Source: Pseudomonadota bacterium | Lineage (GTDB): Bacteria > Pseudomonadota > Alphaproteobacteria > Rhizobiales > Beijerinckiaceae | Direction: 5' to 3' | DNA length: 43,873 nt | Assembly (NCBI GenBank): GCA_023426505.1 | Contig: JAFAAP010000078.1 | Location: 1-43,873, forward strand | Position numbers and translations under genes: made by a program | Shown here: positions 16,077 to 23,793 of the stretch, one piece after another | Layout of the letters: every line of letters starts with the position of its first letter | Position numbering within the stretch: the first letter of the stretch is position 1 | The notes under the pieces: generated by a model | What the model was told of the DNA's origin: nothing | Database searches by the model: none | The model's input: the letters and a program-made list of their open reading frames with translations, nothing else

Positions 16077-16958
16077 ATGCCTGAACTGCCCGAAGTCGAA
16101 ACCGTCCGCCGCGGCCTCGAGCCCGCCATGGTGGGAGCCCGCTTCACCAAGGTTGCGCAGCGCCGGCCTGACCTGCGCTTTCCCTTCCCGGAGCGCTTCG
16201 CCGAGCGGCTCGAAGGCCAGGAGGTGACCTCCCTCGGACGCCGGGCCAAGTACCTGCTGGCGGACCTGTCCTCCGGCGAGGTGCTGGTCATGCATCTGGG
16301 CATGTCGGGCCGCTTCCTCGTCACGAAGGGCGGCGAGACCGTGATGCCGGGCGAGTTCCACCACGAGCACGGGGGATTGGGCGCCCACGACCACGTGGTC
16401 TTCGGATTGTCGAACGGCGCCACCGTCACCTACAACGACGCCCGGCGCTTCGGCTTCATGGACCTGGTGCCGCGCGCCGGGATCGAGACCTCCCGGCACT
16501 TCAAGGACATGGGGATCGAACCTCTCGGCAACGAGCTATCGGGCGACGTGATCGCGACGCTGTTCGCAGGAAAGCGCACGCCCCTGAAGGCGGCCCTTCT
16601 CGACCAGCGTCTGATCGCGGGCTTAGGCAACATCTATGTGTGCGAGGCCCTGTTCCGCACCGGGCTCCATCCCGAGGCGCCCGCCGGGTCCCTGGCCGAC
16701 AAGGCGGGGAAACCCACCGAGAAGGCGCACCGTCTCGCCGGGATTATCCGCGAGGTGCTCGCCGAGGCGGTCGAGGCGGGCGGCTCGACCCTCAAGGACC
16801 ATACCCAGGTCGACGGCTCGCTCGGCTATTTCCAGCACTCCTTCCGGGTCTACGACCGGGAGGGCGAGCCCTGCGTGACCCCTGGCTGCACCGGCACCGT
16901 CTCCCGCCTCGTCCAGTCGGGACGCTCCACCTTCTACTGCCCCTCATGCCAGAAATGA
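16077..16958 (+). CDS. mutM: Formamidopyrimidine-DNA glycosylase (Fpg/MutM)
   Basis: The 293-residue base-excision repair enzyme removes 8-oxoguanine and formamidopyrimidines. It starts MPELPEVET: after Met removal, Pro is the Schiff-base nucleophile and the following Glu the proton donor. The helix-two-turn-helix (AGLGNIYVCEALF) and the C-terminal zinc finger (CVTPGCTGTV...GRSTFYCPSCQ) are complete, the finger having a C-X4-C first pair. The invariant MPELP fixes the ATG at 16077; in-frame codons upstream run into the ubiE promoter region. Confidence 0.98.
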   Translation: MPELPEVETVRRGLEPAMVGARFTKVAQRRPDLRFPFPERFAERLEGQEVTSLGRRAKYLLADLSSGEVLVMHLGMSGRFLVTKGGETVMPGEFHHEHGGLGAHDHVVFGLSNGATVTYNDARRFGFMDLVPRAGIETSRHFKDMGIEPLGNELSGDVIATLFAGKRTPLKAALLDQRLIAGLGNIYVCEALFRTGLHPEAPAGSLADKAGKPTEKAHRLAGIIREVLAEAVEAGGSTLKDHTQVDGSLGYFQHSFRVYDREGEPCVTPGCTGTVSRLVQSGRSTFYCPSCQK

Positions 16959-16983
16959 CAGCTGCGCCTTAAAAGCGTAGAGT

Positions 16984-17022
16984 CCCGATCGTCGATGGCA
17001 GGTTGCGGCTCTCGCGATCGGG
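16984..17022. repeat. Inverted repeat between mutM and DUF2189 gene
   Basis: CCCGATCG (16984-16991) and CGATCGGG (17015-17022) are perfect 8-base arms with 23 bases between. They could be an operator or a weak 3' hairpin of mutM; no T run follows. Confidence 0.3.
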
Positions 17023-17097
17023 GTCCTGCGGGGGGCCGGGGCGCACCGCTCGACGCTCATCCGCATCCGCCTGAACACCGTTCGGGAGGACAGGCCC

Positions 17098-17892
17098 ATG
17101 GCGAGACTCCACGCTCTACACAGTTCCCATGCGGCGTTGGACGAGCCCTTCGTGCGCCGGATCGGCCCGGCCGATCTCTGGGACGCGCTTGTCGACGGGA
17201 TCGACGACTTCAAGGCGATGCCGACCCACGCCTTCTTCATCGCCCTGATCTACCCGGTGCTGGGCCTGGTGCTCGCCGGGATCATCCTCGGCTACGACGT
17301 GATGCCGCTCCTGTTTCCGATCATGTCGGGCTTTGCCCTGATCGGCCCCTTCGCGGCGATCGGCCTCTACGAGCTCAGCCGGCTCCGGGAGGACGGGGAG
17401 GCGTTCAGCTGGGCCCACATGACCCGCATGCTGCGCTCGCCCGTCATCGGGTCCATCGTGGCCCTGGGGCTTTTGCTCCTCATCATCCTCATCGTCTGGC
17501 TCACCACGGCGGGACTTCTCTACCGCACCGCCTTCGGGACCGCCGAGCCGTCCTCCGCGTCGGATTTCCTCACCCAGGTCTTCGGCACCCGTCGGGGCTG
17601 GACGATGATCGTTGCGGGCAACCTCCTCGGCCTGGTCTTCAGCGCCGTCGCGCTCGCGGTCAGCGTCGTGTCCTTTCCGCTCCTCCTCGACCGGAACGTG
17701 AGCGCCGCGACGGCGGTGCGCACCTCGATCCGGGCGGTCGCGGTCAATCCGGGACCCATGGCCCTGTGGGGCCTCATCGTCGCTGGAGCCCTCGTCGTCG
17801 GGTTCCTGCCGCTCTTCCTCGGGCTGGCGGTGGTGCTGCCGATCCTCGGGCACGCCACCTGGCACCTCTACCGCCGGGTGGTCTCGCCATAG
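17098..17892 (+). CDS. DUF2189-family membrane protein
   Basis: The 264-residue inner-membrane protein has about six hydrophobic segments (near 43-65, 68-92, 115-138, 165-190, 218-235 and 238-255) and an N-terminal cytoplasmic stretch RRIGPADLWDALVDGIDDFKAMPTH, which matches my recollection of the DUF2189 family. The function of that family is unknown. It lies between mutM and an enoyl-CoA hydratase gene on the same strand, with gaps of 139 and 92 bases, so it may be transcribed alone. Confidence 0.82.
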   Translation: MARLHALHSSHAALDEPFVRRIGPADLWDALVDGIDDFKAMPTHAFFIALIYPVLGLVLAGIILGYDVMPLLFPIMSGFALIGPFAAIGLYELSRLREDGEAFSWAHMTRMLRSPVIGSIVALGLLLLIILIVWLTTAGLLYRTAFGTAEPSSASDFLTQVFGTRRGWTMIVAGNLLGLVFSAVALAVSVVSFPLLLDRNVSAATAVRTSIRAVAVNPGPMALWGLIVAGALVVGFLPLFLGLAVVLPILGHATWHLYRRVVSP

Positions 17893-17984
17893 ACCTGCCG
17901 TCGGCGCATCGGACACGTGCTTTTTCCCTCTTGCCGAGCCCCGCCGCCTCGCCTACCGGTGGGCCTCCCTGAAGGAGGCGGCGC

Positions 17985-18758
17985 ATGGCCTATGAAACGA
18001 TTCTCGTCGAGACCCGCGGCAAGGTGGGGCTCATCACCCTCAACCGGCCCAAGGCCCTGAACGCGCTCAATTCCGCCCTCCTCAACGAGGTCAACCAGGC
18101 CCTCGACGCCTTCGAGGCGGACGACGGCGTCGGCTGCATCGTCATCACCGGCTCGGAGAAGGCCTTCGCGGCCGGCGCCGACATCAAGGAGATGGCGAAC
18201 CTCACCTACCCGCAGATCTATCTCGACAACCAGTTCGGCGGCTGGGACCGGGTGGCCAACCGGCGCAAGCCCATGATCGCCGCGGTGGCGGGCTTCGCGC
18301 TCGGCGGCGGCTGCGAATTCGCCATGATGTGCGACTTCATCATCGCGGCCGACACGGCGAAGTTCGGCCAGCCCGAGATCAAGCTCGGCGTCATGCCGGG
18401 CATGGGCGGCACTCAGCGCCTGACCCGGCTCATCGGCAAGGCCAAGGCCATGGAGATGTGCCTCACGGGCCGCATGATGGACGCGGCCGAGGCGGAGCGC
18501 TCCGGCCTCGTGGCCCGGATCGTGCCGGCGGCCGACCTCCTGAACGAGGCGCTCAAGACCGCCGAGACCATCGCGTCCATGTCGCTGCCCATCGTCATGA
18601 TGACGAAGGAGACCATCAACCGCGCCGACGAGATGTTCCTCGCCGAGGGCATCCGCTTCGAGCGGCGCGTCTTCCACGCCATGTTCACCACCGCCGACCA
18701 GAAGGAAGGCATGGCGGCCTTCGTCGAGAAGCGCGCGCCGCAGTTCAAAGATCAGTAG
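17985..18758 (+). CDS. Enoyl-CoA hydratase (crotonase family)
   Basis: The 257-residue crotonase-fold enzyme hydrates trans-2-enoyl-CoA to 3-hydroxyacyl-CoA in fatty acid beta-oxidation. The oxyanion-hole segments FAAGADIKEM and ALGGGCEFAMMCD are present, and the two catalytic Glu positions are filled (GGGCE; GQPEIKLGVMPGMGGTQRL), which supports true hydratase activity over other crotonase reactions. The N-terminal ITLNRPKALNALN is canonical. The gene precedes a TauE/SafE permease by three bases; no other beta-oxidation genes are nearby. Confidence 0.94.
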   Translation: MAYETILVETRGKVGLITLNRPKALNALNSALLNEVNQALDAFEADDGVGCIVITGSEKAFAAGADIKEMANLTYPQIYLDNQFGGWDRVANRRKPMIAAVAGFALGGGCEFAMMCDFIIAADTAKFGQPEIKLGVMPGMGGTQRLTRLIGKAKAMEMCLTGRMMDAAEAERSGLVARIVPAADLLNEALKTAETIASMSLPIVMMTKETINRADEMFLAEGIRFERRVFHAMFTTADQKEGMAAFVEKRAPQFKDQ

Positions 18759-18761
18759 GCC

Positions 18762-19553
18762 GTGGGCGACATCGGTCTCGACATGATCGCGGTCCTGACC
18801 GCGGTCTCCTTCCTGGCTGGCTTCGTCGATTCCATCGCCGGCGGCGGCGGGCTCCTCACGGTGCCGGCGCTCCTGCTCGCCGGGCTCGACCCGGCCCAGG
18901 CCATCGCCACCAACAAGGTCCAGGGCTCGGTCGCGGCGGCCTCGGCCACCTACACGTTCGGCCGCAAGGGCCTGATCGAGTGGCGCTCGGCCGGGCGCTT
19001 CGCGCTCGTCGCCTTCGCGAGCGGCGTCGCCGGGGCGCTGTGTGTGCGCTTCCTGCCCCGCTCCGTGCTCGACGTGCTGATTCCGGTCCTGCTGATCGTG
19101 ATCGCGGTCTATTTCGCGCTCTCACCCCGCATCAAGGACGCGGACGCCCACGCCCGGCTCTCGCCGCTGGCCTTCGGGCTCACGGCCCCGGTGGCGGTCG
19201 GGTTCTATGACGGCATCTTCGGGCCCGGGGCCGGCTCCTTCTATATGCTCGCCTTCGTGACCCTCCTGGGCTACGGGGTGGTGCGGGCGACCGCCCATAC
19301 CAAGCTGCTCAATTTCGCCAGCAATCTCGGCAGCCTCTTCCTCTACACGGCGACGGGCGCGGTGGTCTGGCCCTTAGGACTCGCCATGGCGGGCGCCTCG
19401 CTGATCGGAGCCCAGATCGGCTCGCGGCTCGCCATGCGGCTGGGCAGCCGGCTCATCCGTCCGCTTCTGGTGGTGGTGTCGGGCCTGATGGCCCTCAGGC
19501 TGCTCCTCGACCCGGCCAATCCCTGGCGCCAGGGCCTCAAAGCGCTTTTTTGA
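18762..19553 (+). CDS. TauE/SafE-family permease
   Basis: The 263-residue membrane protein has the two-repeat TauE/SafE architecture, with about eight TM segments and the paired motifs GFVDSIAGGGGLLTVPALL and GFYDGIFGPGAGSFYMLAF. Members export sulfite, sulfoacetate or other organic anions. The substrate here is not determined. The likely start is GTG at 18762, three bases after the enoyl-CoA hydratase stop; an ATG eight codons in is an alternative. Confidence 0.92.
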   Translation: MGDIGLDMIAVLTAVSFLAGFVDSIAGGGGLLTVPALLLAGLDPAQAIATNKVQGSVAAASATYTFGRKGLIEWRSAGRFALVAFASGVAGALCVRFLPRSVLDVLIPVLLIVIAVYFALSPRIKDADAHARLSPLAFGLTAPVAVGFYDGIFGPGAGSFYMLAFVTLLGYGVVRATAHTKLLNFASNLGSLFLYTATGAVVWPLGLAMAGASLIGAQIGSRLAMRLGSRLIRPLLVVVSGLMALRLLLDPANPWRQGLKALF

Positions 19554-19573
19554 CGCGCAAAGGCCCTGCGCCG

Positions 19574-19602
19574 TTGACGTTGGGCCGCGCCGCGGCTATA
19601 AG
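19574..19602 (+). promoter_or_regulatory. Sigma70-type promoter of rpsT
   Basis: TTGACG (19574-19579), a 17-base spacer and TATAAG (19597-19602) form a strong housekeeping-type promoter. It predicts transcription from about 19609 and a 5' leader of about 115 bases before rpsT. Confidence 0.75.
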
Positions 19603-19614
19603 CCGGCCACACAT

Positions 19615-19637
19615 GAGCCCGCGCGATCCGCGGGCTC
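19615..19637 (+). promoter_or_regulatory. Hairpin at the 5' end of the rpsT leader
   Basis: GAGCCCGCG-CGATC-CGCGGGCTC is a perfect 9-bp stem that begins only a few bases after the predicted transcription start and is followed by TTCGGTTT. It may protect the mRNA 5' end, act as an attenuator, or terminate read-through from the permease gene upstream. Confidence 0.5.
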
Positions 19638-19723
19638 TTCGGTTTCCATGCAATCAACCGATCGCCGCGGGGCTTTCTCAAGCCAGGCTCGTCGCATCGG
19701 ACTTTAGAGAACGAGGTTAGGCC

Positions 19724-19990
19724 ATGGCCAACACCGTGTCGGCCAAGAAGATGACCCGCAAGATCGCGAAGCGCACCGCGATCAACCGCTCGCGCCGCAG
19801 CCGCATGCGCACCTTCATCCGCAAGGTCGAGGAGGCGATCGCCTCCGGCAACCAGGCTGAGGCCGCTGCCGCGCTCCGCGCCGCCGAGCCCGAGATGATG
19901 CGTGCGGCCCAGAAGGGCATCCTGCACGGCAACACCGCCTCCCGGAAGGTATCGCGCCTCGCTCACCGCATCAAGGCTCTGAGCGCCTAA
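19724..19990 (+). CDS. rpsT: 30S ribosomal protein S20
   Basis: The 88-residue basic protein binds 16S rRNA early in small-subunit assembly. MANTVSAKKMTRKIAKRTAINRSRRSRMRTFIRKVEEAI and NTASRKVSRLAHRIKAL are the standard S20 segments, and the size is normal. GAGG lies ten bases before the ATG. It has its own promoter and terminator and sits directly before the candidate origin and dnaA, as in other Hyphomicrobiales. Confidence 0.98.
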   Translation: MANTVSAKKMTRKIAKRTAINRSRRSRMRTFIRKVEEAIASGNQAEAAAALRAAEPEMMRAAQKGILHGNTASRKVSRLAHRIKALSA

Positions 19991-20028
19991 GGGCGGCAGC
20001 CCTCGCGGCATTGACCACGATTGATGAG

Positions 20029-20054
20029 ACCCGGCTCGAAAGGCCGGGTTTTTT
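20029..20054 (+). terminator. Intrinsic terminator of rpsT
   Basis: ACCCGGC and GCCGGGT form a 7-bp stem with a 7-base loop and run into TTTTTT, about 40 bases after the rpsT stop. Confidence 0.88.
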
Positions 20055-20153
20055 CATGCCTTTCTTCGGCACGGCAGACGGAAGAACGGGCGCGGTTTTC
20101 GCCCGCGCGGATCTCCGGCTCGCCGAACGATGCGACGATCGAGAAGCGGCGAA

Positions 20154-20188
20154 TTGATCCCGAAAGGAGACGCCACTTTCGGGATCAA
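20154..20188. repeat. Perfect 13-bp inverted repeat in candidate oriC
   Basis: TTGATCCCGAAAG and CTTTCGGGATCAA are exact complements with nine bases between. No T run follows on either strand, so it is not a terminator. It ends 25 bases before the perfect DnaA box. Confidence 0.6.
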
Positions 20189-20213
20189 CATTCTCGCGAA
20201 CGAACACCCGGAT

Positions 20214-20222
20214 TTATCCACA
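20214..20222 (+). promoter_or_regulatory. DnaA box
   Basis: TTATCCACA matches the high-affinity DnaA consensus at every position. Confidence 0.7.
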
Positions 20223-20725
20223 TAAGCCCTTGACTCGCCGGCTCGAAAACGGGGTGACGCGCGTTCAGGCCGCGATCAAAACTGCACACAAAAAACCAAG
20301 CTTAGCCAGTATCTTAGCAGGCAAAGCTTCGCGAAGCATTCCGTTCCGCCTCCGACTCGACCCGAATCGATCCTGAATCAACGTTGCGCCGAAACTCTTT
20401 TTGCACCGCTGCGCACAAGCTGTGACCGAACAGTGAATCAGTTGAAGAGTCAGGACTTTATGGCTTCCGGTGAAAAGCTGTGGACGGCCCTGTGGAGCCC
20501 TCGCGGCCGCCTTCGGCTCCGTTCGGCCCGTCGTCCGTGTTGCACCCCCCCGACCCCCTGTGTAAGGTCAATCCACTTCGACGGCTCGCCGCGAAGTCAT
20601 CCACTCAAGTGCCGATGTATAGAGCTCACACACGAGGACAGGGCGTTGTTACACGCGTCTGAAACACAAAATAAAGTCTGTCCCTCGCCCAGGGTTCACT
20701 TGGAAAGACTTGAGAGGGCCCTAAA

Positions 20726-20749
20726 GAGATAGCCCAGTTCGGCTATCTC
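20726..20749. repeat. Perfect 9-bp inverted repeat upstream of dnaA
   Basis: GAGATAGCC and GGCTATCTC flank a six-base loop, directly before the A+T-rich tract and about 150 bases before dnaA. It could be an origin element, a dnaA leader hairpin or an operator. Confidence 0.5.
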
Positions 20750-20895
20750 ATCTTCTGTAAAAATCATAAATCTTTAGTACGATTGGGGGCGCCACGTTTT
20801 GGCTTCCTGTGGGACAGTTGTGTCTCCGGTGTTCAAAACGGGCAGTGGCGTTGGGGTCCTGACCTTTTCGGGCGGACCTCCTGGAGGGGATATTG

Positions 20896-22407
20896 ATGCA
20901 ACGCAGTGAGGACCACCGCACTTTTTCGGCTCCGGACGAAAGAGGTGTCGAACCTTCGGCTGAACAGACGGCATCGGACGTATGGGCGCGGGTCAAGCGC
21001 CGGCTGCGCGCGGAGCTGGGCGAGGACATCTTCGCAAGCTGGTTCGGCCGCCTTGAACTCGACGCGGTCGTGGAGGGCTGCGCCTATCTGACGGTCCCCA
21101 CGCGCTTCCTGAAGAGCTGGATCGAATCCCACTATTCCGACCGCGTCCTCGCGGTCTACCGCTCCGAGGCCTCCGACGTGGAGCGCATCGCGATCGGTGT
21201 GCGCAACACCCTGGGCCGCGACGCGACGACGCCCGTGCGGCGCGCCGGCGAGCCCGCCCGCCCTGCGCCGGCGGCGTCTGCCGCCACCATTGCCGGAACG
21301 CCCTCCGAGGCGGACGCCAAGGCTTTCGCGGCCCCGGCGCCGGAACCCCGCGGCGAAGCCTCCGATCTCGGCGGCGCTCCGCTCGATCCGCGCCTGACCT
21401 TCGAGAGCTTCATCATCGGGCGCTCCAACGCCCTCGCCCATGCGGCCGCCGACCGGGTCGCCCAGTCGCAGAACGGCCAGGTGATCTACAACCCGCTCTA
21501 TCTCCATGCGGGGGTGGGGCTGGGCAAGACGCACCTCCTGCACGCCATCGGCCATGCGGTCCGGTCGCAGGGCCGGCGCGTGATCTACCTCACGGCCGAC
21601 CGCTTCATGTACGGCTTCGTGGCCTCCCTGAAGGCCCAGACCTCGCTCGCCTTCAAGGAGCGCCTTCGCGGCATCGATCTTCTGATCATCGACGACGTGC
21701 AGTTCATCCAGGGCAAGCAGATCCAGCAGGAATTCGGCCACACCCTGAACTCGCTGATCGATGCCGGCCGGCAGATCGTCGTGGCGGCGGATCGCCCGCC
21801 GGCGGATCTCGAGAGCCTCGACGAGCGGGTGCGCTCGCGCCTCGCGGGCGGCCTCGTGGTCGAGGTCGGGTCCCTGGACGAGGCCCTGCGCGCCTCGATC
21901 CTCACCACCCGCATCGAGTCCCTGAAAACGGTCCACCCCACCTTCGAGGTCGGCCCGAGCGTGATCCAGTACGTGGCCCGGTCGATCACGGCGAACGGGC
22001 GCGACCTGGAGGGCGCCGTCAACCGGCTCCTGGCCCACGCGACCCTGACCGGCTCGGCCATCACGCTCGAGACGGCGGAGGCCGCGATCCGCGACCTGGT
22101 GCGCAACCGCGAGCCGAAGCGGGTGAAGATCGAGGACATCCAGAAGCTGGTGGCCTCGCGCTACAACGTCTCCCGCTCGGACATCCTGTCCGAGCGCCGC
22201 ACGGCCGCCGTGGTGCGCCCGCGCCAGATCGCCATGTATCTGTCGAAGGTGCTGACCTTGAGGTCGCTTCCGGAGATCGGCCGGCGCTTCGGCGGCCGCG
22301 ATCACACCACCGTGCTCCATGCGGTGCGCAAGATCGAGAAGGCGCTGGGCGAGGACCACGCCCTTTCGGACGAGGTCGAGCTCCTGAAGCGCATGCTTCA
22401 GGAGTAA
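20896..22407 (+). CDS. dnaA: Chromosomal replication initiator DnaA
   Basis: The 503-residue initiator binds DnaA boxes and opens oriC. Domain I covers about 24-105, a Pro/Ala-rich linker (domain II) about 110-165, and the AAA+ domain follows, with Walker A GVGLGKT at 206-212 and Walker B LLIIDD at 262-267. The C-terminal DNA-binding domain carries the signature GGRDHTTVLHA at about 466-476. The ATG at 20896 follows GGAGGGG at good spacing; the TTG immediately before it would add one residue. dnaN follows on the same strand after 156 bases. Confidence 0.98.
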   Translation: MQRSEDHRTFSAPDERGVEPSAEQTASDVWARVKRRLRAELGEDIFASWFGRLELDAVVEGCAYLTVPTRFLKSWIESHYSDRVLAVYRSEASDVERIAIGVRNTLGRDATTPVRRAGEPARPAPAASAATIAGTPSEADAKAFAAPAPEPRGEASDLGGAPLDPRLTFESFIIGRSNALAHAAADRVAQSQNGQVIYNPLYLHAGVGLGKTHLLHAIGHAVRSQGRRVIYLTADRFMYGFVASLKAQTSLAFKERLRGIDLLIIDDVQFIQGKQIQQEFGHTLNSLIDAGRQIVVAADRPPADLESLDERVRSRLAGGLVVEVGSLDEALRASILTTRIESLKTVHPTFEVGPSVIQYVARSITANGRDLEGAVNRLLAHATLTGSAITLETAEAAIRDLVRNREPKRVKIEDIQKLVASRYNVSRSDILSERRTAAVVRPRQIAMYLSKVLTLRSLPEIGRRFGGRDHTTVLHAVRKIEKALGEDHALSDEVELLKRMLQE

Positions 22408-22563
22408 GCCGCCCTCGCAGGCCTTTGATGGCGGATGTTCGGGGAAGGCAGGGGCCCGGCCTTGCTTTCTCCTGCAACACCCGCCACTCTTGCTGCCCCG
22501 CTTTTCCGCCGGCCATCCGCCGCGGTCGAGCCAAGAATTCCAACGAAAACGGGTGTTGGGACT

Positions 22564-23682
22564 ATGAGAGTTACAGTTGAGCGCGCCGCCCTTCTGAAGG
22601 CGCTCGGGCATGTGCATCGCGTCGTCGAGCGGCGCAACACGATCCCGATCCTGTCGAACGTTCTCCTGCGCGCGGAGGACGGGATGCTGCGCCTGAAGGC
22701 GACGGACCTCGACATCGAGGTGACCGAGACGATCCCGGCCGAGATCACGGATGCCGGCTCGACCACGGTTCCGGCCTACATGATCTACGACATCGTCCGC
22801 AAGCTGCCGGACGGGTCTCAGGTCTCCCTCGAGATGACCGGCGACACGGGCCAGATGCAGATCCGCTCCGGCCGCTCGCGCTTCATGCTGCAGGCCCTGC
22901 CCGAGAGCGACTTCCCGGACCTCGCGGCCGGCGACCTACCGCACCGCTTCACGCTCGCGGCCACGGACCTCAAGCGCCTCATCGAGAAGACGCAGTTCGC
23001 GATCTCCACCGAGGAGACCCGCTACTATCTCAACGGCATCTTCCTGCACACGATCGATGTGGGCGGCGCCACCATGCTGCGCGCGGTCGCAACCGACGGG
23101 CACCGCCTCGCGCGGGTCGAGATGCCGGCGCCCTCAGGCTCCGACGGCATGCCGGGCGTGATCGTGCCGCGCAAGGCCGTGGCCGAGATCGTCAAGCTGG
23201 TCGAGGACGGATCGGAAAACATCACGATCGAGCTCTCCTCCGCCAAGGTGCGCCTCACCTTCGACGGCGTAGTGCTCACCTCCAAGCTGATCGACGGCAC
23301 CTTCCCGGACTACCAGCGCGTCATCCCGACCGGGAACGACAAGCTGCTCACGGTCGAGCGCGCCGACTTCGCCAAGGCGGTCGACCGCGTCTCCACCATC
23401 TCGTCGGAGCGCGGCCGTGCCGTGAAGCTCGCCCTCAACGACGGCCGCCTGACGCTTACCGTCAACAACCCGGATTCGGGCAGCGCGACGGAAGAGATCG
23501 AGGTCGATTACGACTCGGCCCCGATCGATATCGGCTTCAACGCCCGCTACCTCCTCGACATCACGGCCCAGCTCGACGGCGACACCGCCCTGTTCAAGCT
23601 CGCCGATCCGGGCTCCCCTACCGTCGTGCAGGATCGTGAAGGCGCCTCGGCGCTCTACGTGCTGATGCCGATGCGGGTGTAA
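22564..23682 (+). CDS. dnaN: DNA polymerase III beta subunit (sliding clamp)
   Basis: The 372-residue clamp forms a dimeric ring that tethers replicative polymerase to DNA. It starts MRVTVERAALLKALGHVHRVVERRNTIPILSNVLL and ends with the family's QDREGASALYVLMPMRV. The three similar domains give the normal length. The ATG at 22564 is the conserved start; 43 further residues readable upstream are not family-like. Confidence 0.98.
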   Translation: MRVTVERAALLKALGHVHRVVERRNTIPILSNVLLRAEDGMLRLKATDLDIEVTETIPAEITDAGSTTVPAYMIYDIVRKLPDGSQVSLEMTGDTGQMQIRSGRSRFMLQALPESDFPDLAAGDLPHRFTLAATDLKRLIEKTQFAISTEETRYYLNGIFLHTIDVGGATMLRAVATDGHRLARVEMPAPSGSDGMPGVIVPRKAVAEIVKLVEDGSENITIELSSAKVRLTFDGVVLTSKLIDGTFPDYQRVIPTGNDKLLTVERADFAKAVDRVSTISSERGRAVKLALNDGRLTLTVNNPDSGSATEEIEVDYDSAPIDIGFNARYLLDITAQLDGDTALFKLADPGSPTVVQDREGASALYVLMPMRV

Positions 23683-23793
23683 TCCCAACTTCGATTCCGG
23701 GCCGTGCTTGCGCGGCCCCGGAATGTCGGAGGGCGACACCAATCCGCTTGATCTTTCGGCCCGCCTCCCGGAAAGAAGGGGCCGAGATTTCAT

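Larger units (their letters stand above)
19991..20895. other. Gene-free region before dnaA; candidate oriC
   Basis: About 900 bases between rpsT and dnaA contain no convincing gene. They hold the rpsT terminator, one perfect DnaA box, two degenerate ones (20569-20577 and 20597-20605), a 12-base palindrome GCTTCGCGAAGC (20326-20337), two longer inverted repeats, and an A+T-rich stretch just before dnaA (20756-20779, 20 of 24 bases A or T). This is what an origin next to dnaA would look like. In some alphaproteobacteria oriC lies elsewhere (near hemE), and only one box is perfect, so the call stays tentative. Confidence 0.5.

Noticed and set aside
20433..20732. A 99-residue plus-strand frame in the candidate origin region
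   Set aside because: No good ribosome binding site, composition unlike its neighbours, and no family resemblance. The stretch is more likely non-coding.
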